Of a stretch of DNA of 14,303 bases, positions 1 to 6,812 are shown piece by piece; position 1 is the first letter of the stretch; each line of letters opens with the position of its first letter. The DNA lies in assembly GCA_007127175.1 (NCBI GenBank), contig SKZX01000322.1, positions 1 through 14,303 of the forward strand, given 5' to 3'. Both the position numbers and the translations under genes were made by a program. The stretch comes from Desulfobacterales bacterium. Its GTDB lineage: Bacteria > Desulfobacterota > Desulfobacteria > Desulfobacterales > Desulfosalsimonadaceae. The notes under the pieces are model-generated. The model made no database searches, was not told the origin of the DNA, and worked only from the letters and a program-made list of their open reading frames with translations.

Positions 1-1
1 A

Positions 2-340
2 AACCCGGAAATCGACAGGCTCATCGAAAAGCAGAAAACGATTTTCGACGTGGAAGCGCGAAACGACATATACCGGAAAATGGATCAGATCATCACCGGG
101 ACATACCCTTACGTGCTGCTGTGGAACATCGACTATATCCGGCTGCTCTACTGGAACAAGTTCGGCACCCCCGATACGGTATTGTCCAAATACGGCAGGG
201 AAAACAGTGCGCTGTGGTACTGGTGGTCGGACCCGGATGCAAAGGCCGCGCTCTCGGATGCGGTTTCCATGGACCTGCCGCTCCCGCCACGGGAGATGAA
301 CATCCATTTTGACGACCTGTTCACAGGCGCATCAGAATAG
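2..340 (+). CDS. Family-5 extracellular solute-binding protein, C-terminal fragment
   Basis: This is the 3' end of a gene that begins outside the window. The reading frame is open from base 2 (N-P-E-I-D-R...) to a TAG at 338-340, giving 112 visible residues. The GTG at 50 lies inside the frame and is not a likely start, because the residues before it (RLIEKQKTIFD) continue the family pattern. The text resembles the C-terminal lobe of periplasmic peptide-binding proteins of ABC importers (SBP family 5, YejA/OppA-like): a 'two-helix, aromatic-rich' stretch with YPYVLLWNIDYIRLLYWNKFG, then LSKYG and the WYWW motif. The protein would bind an oligopeptide or related solute in the periplasm and deliver it to a permease. 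The C-terminus is complete; signal peptide and ligand specificity cannot be judged. Partner permease and ATPase genes are not in the window. Confidence 0.8.
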   Translation, partial: NPEIDRLIEKQKTIFDVEARNDIYRKMDQIITGTYPYVLLWNIDYIRLLYWNKFGTPDTVLSKYGRENSALWYWWSDPDAKAALSDAVSMDLPLPPREMNIHFDDLFTGASE

Positions 341-401
341 AACCCGTTTGGAAGTCGCTAAATCCATGGACCACGGTATCATCCTTAAAAAATGACGGTA
401 A

Positions 402-436
402 GGGGCTTCGGCCCGCAGACTGGAAGTCTGTCCCCT
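402..436. repeat. REP-like hairpin, copy 1 (diverged)
   Basis: The stem CAGACT (416-421), loop GGA (422-424) and AGTCTG (425-430) form a perfect 6-bp hairpin. It sits inside a wider pairing of GGGG (402-405) with CCCC (432-435). The core and the preceding 'cttcg-ccc' lead match copies 2 and 3 further downstream, with a few differences. It lies 62 bases after the binding-protein stop codon, so it may help end that transcript. Confidence 0.7.
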
Positions 437-504
437 AAGGGTATGAAAACCCGACCCCGAGAGGCTGAAAAACCTTCCGATGGATTTGCCCTTATAAAAT
501 TGAT

Positions 505-705
505 CAATTTCAACCGGGTGGTGCCGGGTGTTGCCCGCAGCAACAATTGCAGGGGGTTGCTGACAGCTCCTGGCGAAGCGCGGACAGGCGACAGGCGCCC
601 TGTGGCTTTGCCGTTTATCACAGGGCGCGTTCAAGCAAGCCATGGAGATGTCAGCGTTCTCCTGCAGTTGCAAGGGCAACACCCGGTGACACACGGGAGA
701 AATTG
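505..705. repeat. ~200-base imperfect palindrome
   Basis: The left arm (505-604) matches the reverse complement of the right arm (619-705). Exact blocks are CAATTTC at the outer ends, CCGGGTGTTGCCC (524-536) with GGGCAACACCCGG (674-686), CTGACA with TGTCAG between these and the centre, and at the centre GCGCCCTGTG (595-604) with CACAGGGCGC (619-628) around a 14-base loop. The first 32 positions of the arms agree at 26. The transcript could fold into one long hairpin. It could be a MITE-type element or a structured RNA; I see no open reading frame worth calling and no clear flanking direct repeat. Confidence 0.65.
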
Positions 706-732
706 TCCTTTAACAAAAGGGCGGGCAGGGGC

Positions 733-765
733 TTCGACCCGGGAGACAGACTGGAAGTCTGTCCC
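733..765. repeat. REP-like hairpin, copy 2
   Basis: Stem GACAGACT (745-752), loop GGA (753-755), stem AGTCTGTC (756-763): a perfect 8-bp hairpin. The whole 33-base unit, beginning ttcgacccggga, is repeated exactly at 780-812. Together with copy 1 this is a short dispersed palindromic unit. I infer that it is a REP/BIME-like genomic repeat, not a gene. Confidence 0.8.
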
Positions 766-779
766 TTGGAGGTAGGAGA

Positions 780-812
780 TTCGACCCGGGAGACAGACTG
801 GAAGTCTGTCCC
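780..812. repeat. REP-like hairpin, copy 3
   Basis: Identical to 733-765 over 33 bases; the two copies start 47 bases apart. Stem 792-799, loop 800-802, stem 803-810. The pairing extends outward in this copy: cccggg before the stem can pair with cctggg after it, with one A-C mismatch and one G-T pair. It ends about 40 bases from the alaS stop codon and may serve as part of a bidirectional terminator. Confidence 0.8.
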
Positions 813-854
813 CTGGGGGGCTGCCAGATCCCAAAAAGTGGGGACCATAGGCGC

Positions 855-3494
855 TTATTCGCCTGCCGCCTGACGTATAAGCTCCCGGGCTTTTTCAATG
901 GCTTTTTCCAGGTTTTCCGGCATGGAACCGCCGGCCTGGGCCATGTCCGGGCGCCCGCCCCCGCCGCCGCCGACTTCTGGGGCGATCTCGCGGATAATGT
1001 TTCCGGCATGGAAGCGGCCCGCCAGATCCTTGGTCACCACAACAACCAGCATGGCCTTGTCCCCGCTGGGGGCACCGAGCACCACAATGCCCGACTTGAG
1101 GGTGTCCCTGAAACGGTCCGCAAGGTTCCGAAGAGCGCCCGGGTTTTCCGCGGAAACGGTTTTTGCAATCACCTTGACCCCGTTGATGGAGAGGATGTCG
1201 TCTCCGATCTGCCCGGCCGAAGCCGATGCCATCTTGAGCTTCAGCTTTTCCAGGGTCTTTTCCAGGCTCTTGTGGCCGGCCAGGAGGGCCTCGATCCGGC
1301 CGGGCAGGGCCTCTGGCCGGTCCTTGAACAGCTTTGCGGCATCGTGGAGCATCCTGTCCATATCCTGAAGATGAACAAAGGCCGCCTCGCCGGTCAGTGC
1401 TTCAATGCGGCGAACCCCCGAGGCGATGCCCGCTTCCGAGAGGATCTTGAACACGCCGATGCTGCCGGTCCGGTCGGTATGGGTCCCCCCGCACAATTCC
1501 CGGGAAAACGATTCAAGGGACACCACGCGCACCCGGTCCCCGTATTTTTCCTCGAACAGGGCGACAGCACCGCTTCTGAAAGCTTCTTCCGCGTCCATTT
1601 CAAGGGTTTCGACCGCCACGTTTTCCCGTATGCGCGCATTGACGATGCGCTCGATGCGTTCGCGCTCCTCCTGGGACACCGGTGAAAAATGGGTAAAGTC
1701 AAACCGCATGCGCTCCGGGCCCACAAAAGAGCCGGCCTGCCGCACGTGGTCCCCCAGTACCTTGCGAAGGGCGTAATGCAGCAGGTGGGTGGCCGTGTGG
1801 TTGTTTGCCGTTGCCTTGCGCTTTTCCCCGTCCACCGAAAGCCGGACGGTGCTCCCCCGGGTGACGGTACCGGTTTTCACTTTCCCCTTGTGGATGATCA
1901 GACCGGTCGGGTCTTTAAACGTATCGTGCACCTCGATTTCAAAGCCGTCCCCGTAAATGGCGCCGCTGTCTCCCACCTGCCCGCCGGATTCGGCATAAAA
2001 CGGCGTTTTCCCGGCCACCACCTCGACCTCCTGCCCTGCCTCGGCACTGGCTGCGGCTTTGCCGTCAACAACCACAAGCAGCAGTTCCGATTCGTCTTCA
2101 AGGTTGTTATGGCCCGTAAACTCAGGCAGGTTCGAAAGACCAGCAGAAAATTCCCGGTACGCGTCGCTGATGCTCGTAAATGCGGCGACCGAGCGCGACT
2201 GTTCGCGGCGCTGCGCCATGGCTTCTTCAAACCCCGCCATGTCGATGTCCAGGTTTTTCTCCCGCACCATGTCCCGGACAATGTCGACCGGGAACCCGAA
2301 AGTATCATAGAGTTTAAAAATCACGTCCCCCGGCACGACCGAAAGGTTCTGGGCTGCCATGTGCCGGAGCGTCTCCTCCAGGAGCTTGAGCCCGTTGTCC
2401 AGGGTTTCAAAAAACCGGATTTCCTCGTTTTTACAGACGCTGGTGATAAACGGCGCTTCTTCTGCCAGATCGGGGTAGCCTTCTTTCATGGTTGAAAAGA
2501 CCGACTCAACCACTTTGTAGAGAAAGGGTTCCGTCAGGTTCAGGCTCCTGCCGTATCGGATGGCCCGGCGAAGGATGCGGCGCAGAACATAGCCCCTGCC
2601 CTCGTTCGACGGCAGCACGCCGTCGCCGATCAGAAAAGCCGCCGCCCGGCTGTGATCGGCAATGACCTTCATGGCCACGTCGGCCTTCCGGCTGTCTTTC
2701 GCCTTGCGCCCGCTGAGCGTTTCAATGGTTTGAATAATGGGAACAAACAGGTCGGAATCATAATTGGTCGGCACCCCCTGCACCACCGAGGCGATGCGCT
2801 CAAGGCCCATGCCCGTGTCGATGCTCGGTCTCGGCAGGGGATTCATAGTGCCGTCGGCGTCCCTGTTGTACTGCATGAACACCAGGTTCCAGAGCTCCAG
2901 GTAGCGGTCGCACTCGCACCCCACGGCGCAGTCCGGCGAATCGCAGCCGAATGCCGCGCCCCGGTCGATGAGGATCTCCGTGCAGGGACCGCAGGGGCCG
3001 GTTTCACCCATGGACCAGAAATTATCCTTTTCCCCCAGCCGGACGATCCGGTCTTCGGGCACGCCGATTTGCTTCGCCCATATATCATGGGCCTCGTCAT
3101 CGTCTAAGTATATGGAAACCCATAGCTTTTCAGGCGGGAGCATCATTTCGGCGACCAGGAAATCCCAGGCGTAGCGGATAGCCTTTTCCTTGAAATAGTC
3201 GCCAAAGGAAAAATTGCCCAGCATCTCGAAAAAGGTGTGGTGGCGCGCCGTATACCCGACATTTTCGAGATCATTGTGCTTGCCGCCGGCCCGCAGGCAT
3301 TTCTGAGAGGTTGCCGCCGTCCTGTAATCCCGTTTTTCCTCGCCCAGGAACACCCTTTTGAACTGAACCATTCCGGCATTCGTAAAAAGGAGGGTCGGGT
3401 CGTCATGGGGTATCAGCGAAGAACTCCGGACAATCTGATGGTCATTTTTTCTGAAAAAATCAAAAAACAGCTTTCTGATTTCGTTTCCTGTCAT
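855..3494 (-). CDS. alaS: Alanyl-tRNA synthetase
   Basis: Charges tRNA-Ala with alanine using ATP in the cytoplasm and hydrolyses mischarged Ser/Gly-tRNA-Ala. At about 879 residues it is the normal full length. The N-terminal class II catalytic core is clear (PHDDPTLLFTNAGMVQFK near the start; ARHHTFFEMLGNFSFGDYF motif 2 region). The editing domain has HTATH at about residue 567 and the CGGTH zinc motif at about 669-673. The C-terminal C-Ala domain carries the Gly-rich segment ending in RPDMAQAGG near residues 845-860. Two tandem ATGs open the frame (3497 and 3494). The Shine-Dalgarno AGGGGAG (3507-3501) is 3 bases from the first but 6 from the second, so I take 3494 as the start. It follows recA on the same strand after a 96-base gap. 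Confidence 0.97.
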   Translation of the reverse strand: MTGNEIRKLFFDFFRKNDHQIVRSSSLIPHDDPTLLFTNAGMVQFKRVFLGEEKRDYRTAATSQKCLRAGGKHNDLENVGYTARHHTFFEMLGNFSFGDYFKEKAIRYAWDFLVAEMMLPPEKLWVSIYLDDDEAHDIWAKQIGVPEDRIVRLGEKDNFWSMGETGPCGPCTEILIDRGAAFGCDSPDCAVGCECDRYLELWNLVFMQYNRDADGTMNPLPRPSIDTGMGLERIASVVQGVPTNYDSDLFVPIIQTIETLSGRKAKDSRKADVAMKVIADHSRAAAFLIGDGVLPSNEGRGYVLRRILRRAIRYGRSLNLTEPFLYKVVESVFSTMKEGYPDLAEEAPFITSVCKNEEIRFFETLDNGLKLLEETLRHMAAQNLSVVPGDVIFKLYDTFGFPVDIVRDMVREKNLDIDMAGFEEAMAQRREQSRSVAAFTSISDAYREFSAGLSNLPEFTGHNNLEDESELLLVVVDGKAAASAEAGQEVEVVAGKTPFYAESGGQVGDSGAIYGDGFEIEVHDTFKDPTGLIIHKGKVKTGTVTRGSTVRLSVDGEKRKATANNHTATHLLHYALRKVLGDHVRQAGSFVGPERMRFDFTHFSPVSQEERERIERIVNARIRENVAVETLEMDAEEAFRSGAVALFEEKYGDRVRVVSLESFSRELCGGTHTDRTGSIGVFKILSEAGIASGVRRIEALTGEAAFVHLQDMDRMLHDAAKLFKDRPEALPGRIEALLAGHKSLEKTLEKLKLKMASASAGQIGDDILSINGVKVIAKTVSAENPGALRNLADRFRDTLKSGIVVLGAPSGDKAMLVVVVTKDLAGRFHAGNIIREIAPEVGGGGGGRPDMAQAGGSMPENLEKAIEKARELIRQAAGE

Positions 3495-3500
3495 CATTTT

Positions 3501-3507
3501 CTCCCCT
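3501..3507 (-). promoter_or_regulatory. alaS ribosome binding site
   Basis: AGGGGAG on the minus strand. The spacing is 6 bases to the ATG at 3494 and only 3 to the ATG at 3497, which favours the second of the two adjacent start codons. Confidence 0.6.
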
Positions 3508-3535
3508 GAAATAAAGCAGCCGGTTTGGCGCCTTG

Positions 3536-3570
3536 AAAAAGCAGCGGCGCCCGGCTTCGCCGACAGCCGC
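3536..3570 (-). terminator. Candidate intrinsic terminator after recA
   Basis: Read on the minus strand, GCGGC (3570-3566) pairs with GCCGC (3548-3544), and inside this CGGC-GAA-GCCG forms a further stem. A run of five T's (3540-3536) follows shortly after the stem. This sits 21 bases beyond the recA stop codon and before alaS, so it could end or attenuate the recA transcript. The interior loops make it less than ideal. Confidence 0.5.
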
Positions 3571-3590
3571 AGCGGCCCGGCCGAATTTGA

Positions 3591-4655
3591 TTATTTGCTT
3601 TCCGCTGCCGCCTGCTCATCGGCCGCATCTTCAGGCACAGCTTGCGCCTTGCCCGCAGCGGTCATGCCGATTGCCTCTTTCACTTTTGCCTTCAGGTTCT
3701 CGTAAAAATCCGGATGCTCATTGAAGAATTTTTTAACATTTTCGCGTCCCTGGCCGATTCTTTCTCCCTGGTAGGAATACCAGGAGCCGCTCTTGTCGAT
3801 CACTTCGGCCTTGACGCCGACATCGAGCAGGTCGCCGGTGGATGATATGCCCTCGCCGTACATGATGTCGAACTCCGCTTCCTTGAAAGGCGGGGCCACC
3901 TTGTTTTTCACCACCTTGGCCCGTGTCCGACTGCCCACGGTGTCCTGGTTCTCCTTAATGGCGCCGGTGCGCCGGACCTCGATCCGCACCGTGGCATAAA
4001 ACTTGAGAGCGTTGCCGCCGGTCGTGGTTTCCGGGTTGCCGAACACCACACCGATTTTCATGCGGATCTGGTTGATGAAGATCAGTGAAGTCATCGTTTT
4101 GCTGATAGAGCCGGTCAGCTTCCGCAGCGCCTGGGACATGAGCCGGGCCTGGAGCCCCATGTGGGAATCCCCCATCTCCCCTTCGATTTCAGCCCTCGGC
4201 ACGAGTGCGGCCACCGAATCGATGACCAGGATGTCGATGGCGCCGCTCCTGACCAGCATGTCGGCGATCTCCAGGGCCTGCTCACCGGTGTCTGGCTGCG
4301 AAACAAGCAGCTCATCGACATTGACGCCCATCTTTCGGGCATACGCCGTATCCAGCGCGTGCTCGGCGTCGATAAAAGCGGCAATGCCCCCCTGCTTCTG
4401 GGCTTCGGCAACGGCATGCAGGGCAAGGGTCGTCTTACCGGATGCTTCCGGACCGTATATTTCCGTGATCCTTCCCCGAGGCAATCCCCCCACGCCCAGG
4501 GCAAGATCCAATGCGAGCGAACCGGTCGGGATGGCAGGGATATCGATGATTTCATTGCTGCCCAGCTTCATGACCGCGCCTTTGCCGAACTGCCGTTCAA
4601 TCTGCCCCATGGCCGCCTGAACCGCTTTTTCCTTATCCATCACGGGTTTGTTCAT
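3591..4655 (-). CDS. recA: Recombinase RecA
   Basis: DNA-dependent ATPase that forms filaments on single-stranded DNA, drives homologous pairing and strand exchange, and stimulates LexA self-cleavage in the SOS response. At 354 residues it is the standard length. Walker A GPEASGKT is at residues 68-75. Other hallmarks are GRITEIYGPE, the IDAEHALD segment, LVIDSVAALVPRAE (Walker B), LIFINQIRMKIGV, and the L2 loop GNPETTTGGNALKFYA. The C-terminal tail is Ala/Glu/Asp-rich, as in other RecA proteins. The ATG at 4655 has a good Shine-Dalgarno, GGAGG, 9 bases upstream. Upstream is thpR after 325 bases; downstream is alaS. A recX gene, often next to recA, is not between them. Confidence 0.98.
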   Translation of the reverse strand: MNKPVMDKEKAVQAAMGQIERQFGKGAVMKLGSNEIIDIPAIPTGSLALDLALGVGGLPRGRITEIYGPEASGKTTLALHAVAEAQKQGGIAAFIDAEHALDTAYARKMGVNVDELLVSQPDTGEQALEIADMLVRSGAIDILVIDSVAALVPRAEIEGEMGDSHMGLQARLMSQALRKLTGSISKTMTSLIFINQIRMKIGVVFGNPETTTGGNALKFYATVRIEVRRTGAIKENQDTVGSRTRAKVVKNKVAPPFKEAEFDIMYGEGISSTGDLLDVGVKAEVIDKSGSWYSYQGERIGQGRENVKKFFNEHPDFYENLKAKVKEAIGMTAAGKAQAVPEDAADEQAAAESK

Positions 4656-4694
4656 TTACCCCTACCTCCGACTGGCTTTGTTGTTTATGGTTGT

Positions 4695-4722
4695 TTTATC
4701 CTGAAAGCGCCCGCCCCGTCAA
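4695..4722 (-). promoter_or_regulatory. Candidate sigma-70 promoter for recA
   Basis: On the minus strand TTGACG (4722-4717) is followed after 16 bases by GATAAA (4700-4695), 5/6 and 4/6 matches to the -35 and -10 consensus. It lies 40-70 bases before the recA start codon. I see no enterobacterial-type SOS box (CTGT-N8-ACAG) here or elsewhere in the recA upstream gap, but LexA boxes differ between phyla. Confidence 0.45.
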
Positions 4723-4772
4723 TTGCCCGCAGCATTTGCGGCGCATAACGCCTGCTGAAACCGTCAAAATTG

Positions 4773-4896
4773 ACGACTTCGCAAAAAGTCCAATAGCTGC
4801 GTTACGCGCGATTTCCGAAGAAATTCACGTACGCTAAGTACGCTCAATTCTTCGAAAATCGCGCAAGCCTTGCTCTTGAACTTTTTACGAAGTCGT
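4773..4896. repeat. 124-base palindromic (MITE-like) element upstream of recA
   Basis: The left half from ACGACTTCG (4773-4781) matches the reverse complement of the right half ending CGAAGTCGT (4888-4896). Long shared blocks include AAAAAGT, GCGCGATTT and CGAAGAA. About 47 of 59 arm positions agree, around a short centre near 4834. RNA from either strand would fold into one long hairpin. Two 9-base exact direct repeats lie around it: CTGAAACCG (4755-4763 and 4897-4905) and GTCAAAATT (4763-4771 and 4921-4929). A further partial copy of the arm (gactttttacga) is at 4905-4916. Non-coding. I infer a dispersed mobile or structural repeat lodged between thpR and recA. Confidence 0.7.
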
Positions 4897-4980
4897 CTGA
4901 AACCGACTTTTTACGATACTGTCAAAATTAAATTCTATCATTTTCCGCTGTTTTTTTAAACCATGATTCATGCGGTCGGC

Positions 4981-5616
4981 TTACGCCCCGCCTGCCAGCA
5001 GATGGGACTGAAGACGGGTATAGACCGGCCCCCGGGGCGTCAACCGGCTTTCAAACAGGCAGACGGCATCTGCTGAAAAAAATCCGGAGGCAAAGCGGCC
5101 ATAATCCGCAATCGCGGAAATGACATGCTCCGGGTCGACCCTTTCATTGAACCGGGCTAGGGTCAGGTGCGCCGTGAACGCCCTTCCCTCTTTTTCAAAA
5201 CCGATGGCCGCCAGGTGATTTTCCACCTGCTGCTGCAGGCGCGAGAGCCGTTCGGTCTCCCCCTGGAGCCCGGTCCACATCACCCGGGGCCGCCGGACGC
5301 TCGGGAAAACCGACAAACCCGCGGCATTAAGCCTTACAGGGGAAAAACCGGCAGTTGACGCCGAAAGCTGCGCCCCGATATCGTTGACGGCCGACACGGG
5401 CGTATTGCCAAGAAATTTGAGCGTCAGGTGGATATTATCCACCCGGGTCCATTTTGCGGCAAGGCCCGTTTCCCTGATGTCCGCCTGAAGCCGGGCCAGG
5501 GCGTCCTTCACAGGTACGGGCAGCTCAATGGCGACAAACAGGCGCACCCCCCTGTCTTTCCCCGCTGTTTCTGATTCGTTGGGGTCGCCCCGCCGCCGCC
5601 TTTTCCGTCCCGCCAT
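4981..5616 (-). CDS. thpR: RNA 2',3'-cyclic phosphodiesterase (2'-5' RNA ligase family)
   Basis: Member of the 2H phosphoesterase family (ThpR/LigT), which hydrolyses 2',3'-cyclic phosphate ends of RNA and in vitro can reversibly join tRNA halves through 2'-5' bonds; cytoplasmic. The two defining HxTx motifs are present, HLTL at residues 63-66 and HLTL at 150-153, and the fold signature RLFVAIELP opens the domain. It has 211 residues. About 22 basic residues (MAGRKRRRRGD...) precede the usual start of the domain. A GTG at codon 24 is possible as a start but its Shine-Dalgarno would be too close, while the ATG at 5616 has AGGGG 5 bases upstream. It follows larC by 29 bases, probably in the same transcript. 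ThpR next to recA is a recurring arrangement. Confidence 0.9.
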   Translation of the reverse strand: MAGRKRRRRGDPNESETAGKDRGVRLFVAIELPVPVKDALARLQADIRETGLAAKWTRVDNIHLTLKFLGNTPVSAVNDIGAQLSASTAGFSPVRLNAAGLSVFPSVRRPRVMWTGLQGETERLSRLQQQVENHLAAIGFEKEGRAFTAHLTLARFNERVDPEHVISAIADYGRFASGFFSADAVCLFESRLTPRGPVYTRLQSHLLAGGA

Positions 5617-5645
5617 ATGCGCCCCTTTTTCAGGACAGGGTTAAG

Positions 5646-6812
5646 TTAAACAGCACCTTCTTCGCTGTGGCGGATCACCGCCTCATATACCGCCTGAATG
5701 GGCACCCCCGCTGACAGCGCGATCCGCTTGCAATCTTCAAATTCCGGCGTGATCCGCTTTTTACCGTCCGGCGCGGTGACCTGCTTGGCCTGGACGCGGC
5801 CGAACGGCGTAGCGACAAGGACCGGTTTCCGCTCAAGAACCCGCCGGCCCACGCTGTAATGCCGCAGGCCTGCGGCACTGGTTTCGTTTAAGACCATGCG
5901 GCTGATCTCCGGCAGCTTGGCCCGGGAGCACAGCACCTGCAGCAGGGTGCCGGGACGGTTCTTTTTCATGTATACCGGAAAAAGGCAGACATCGAGCGCG
6001 CCCGCGCCAAAGAGCCGGTCCACGAGATAGCCGAACACTTCGGGGTTCATGTCGTCGATGGCGGTTTCAACGACTTCCACGTGTTCAGACAAAACCCTTT
6101 GAGGGTGACCGGTTACAACCCGCAGCAGATTGGGCTGCTGCGGCAGATCGCGGCCGCCTGCGCCGTAGCCGGTGTTTTCGACCACCATGTCGGGCACCGG
6201 CTCGAAGGCCGCGGCAAGCACCGCGATAATGGCCGCACCCGTGGGGGTCACCAGTTCACAGCCGATGCCGGTGCCGTAGACGGGTATGCCTGAAAGGATG
6301 GACAGCGTGGCCGGGGCGGGCACCGGAAGCCGGCCGTGGGCGCATTCGACCATGCCGGAGCCCAGGGCGATCCTGGATGACACCACCGTTTCTATACCCA
6401 GTTTCTCGATGCAAACGGCCGCACCGACCATGTCCACGATGGCATCCACGCCGCCCAGTTCGTGAAAGTGCACCGCGTCTATAGGGCACCCGTGGATGGC
6501 GGCTTCGGCTTCGGCAATTTTTCTGAACATGGCAAGGCTGTTTTGCGCGGCCGGCCCGGAAAGGGTACTGTTTTCGATGAGTTTCCGGATGTGGGCGTAA
6601 TCGCGGGCTTTCGTATGGGATATAACCACGTCGACCTTTTTCCCGCTGATGCCCCCCCGCTGCACTGTTTGGGCGTGTATTTCAAAGCCGGTTATCCCCA
6701 GGGCGGCCTTCAGGTGGTCCTCCAGCCATTCGGTGGATATGCCCAGGTCCACCAGCGCCCCCAGGGTCATGTCCCCGCTGATTCCGGAAAAACAGTCAAA
6801 ATAAGCAATCAT
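5646..6812 (-). CDS. larC: Nickel pincer cofactor biosynthesis protein LarC
   Basis: LarC (formerly DUF111) inserts nickel into the pyridinium-dithiocarboxylic pincer nucleotide in a CTP-dependent step, yielding the cofactor of lactate racemase and related LarA enzymes. At 388 residues it is full length. Conserved segments are YFDCFSGISGDM (4-15), HFHELGG (115-121), HGRLPVPAPAT (159-169), ELVTPTGAA (186-194), then the C-terminal half starting near VETAIDDMNPE. In Lactobacillus plantarum larC is split and joined by a programmed frameshift; here both halves lie in one uninterrupted frame. Its ATG overlaps the TGA of the upstream peptidase gene by 4 bases (ATGA), which suggests translational coupling. 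larA, larB and larE are not in the window, so the client enzyme must be elsewhere. Confidence 0.93.
   Translation of the reverse strand: MIAYFDCFSGISGDMTLGALVDLGISTEWLEDHLKAALGITGFEIHAQTVQRGGISGKKVDVVISHTKARDYAHIRKLIENSTLSGPAAQNSLAMFRKIAEAEAAIHGCPIDAVHFHELGGVDAIVDMVGAAVCIEKLGIETVVSSRIALGSGMVECAHGRLPVPAPATLSILSGIPVYGTGIGCELVTPTGAAIIAVLAAAFEPVPDMVVENTGYGAGGRDLPQQPNLLRVVTGHPQRVLSEHVEVVETAIDDMNPEVFGYLVDRLFGAGALDVCLFPVYMKKNRPGTLLQVLCSRAKLPEISRMVLNETSAAGLRHYSVGRRVLERKPVLVATPFGRVQAKQVTAPDGKKRITPEFEDCKRIALSAGVPIQAVYEAVIRHSEEGAV

Larger units (their letters stand above)
341..854. other. Convergent intergenic region with repeats, no supported gene
   Basis: These 514 bases lie between the stop codon of the plus-strand binding-protein gene and the stop codon of minus-strand alaS. 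I see no credible coding gene. Several open frames of 60-130 codons exist on both strands, but they run through the hairpin repeats (giving recurrent T-D-W-K-S-V peptides) and look like no known family. The region holds three REP-like hairpins (around 404-436, 733-765 and 780-812) and a ~200-base imperfect palindrome (505-705). Because both flanking genes point inward, the hairpins could also act as transcription terminators, but none has a clear T-run directly after the stem. Confidence 0.7.

Noticed and set aside
332..873. Open frames of 78-127 codons on both strands in the intergenic region
   Set aside because: They run through the hairpin repeats and the palindrome, overlap each other in several frames, and have no family resemblance. 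The repeated T-D-W-K-S-V peptide comes from the repeats.
1689..2495. 268-codon open frame on the plus strand
   Set aside because: Antisense to alaS, which is certain. It is a shadow produced by high third-position GC, with no domain pattern.
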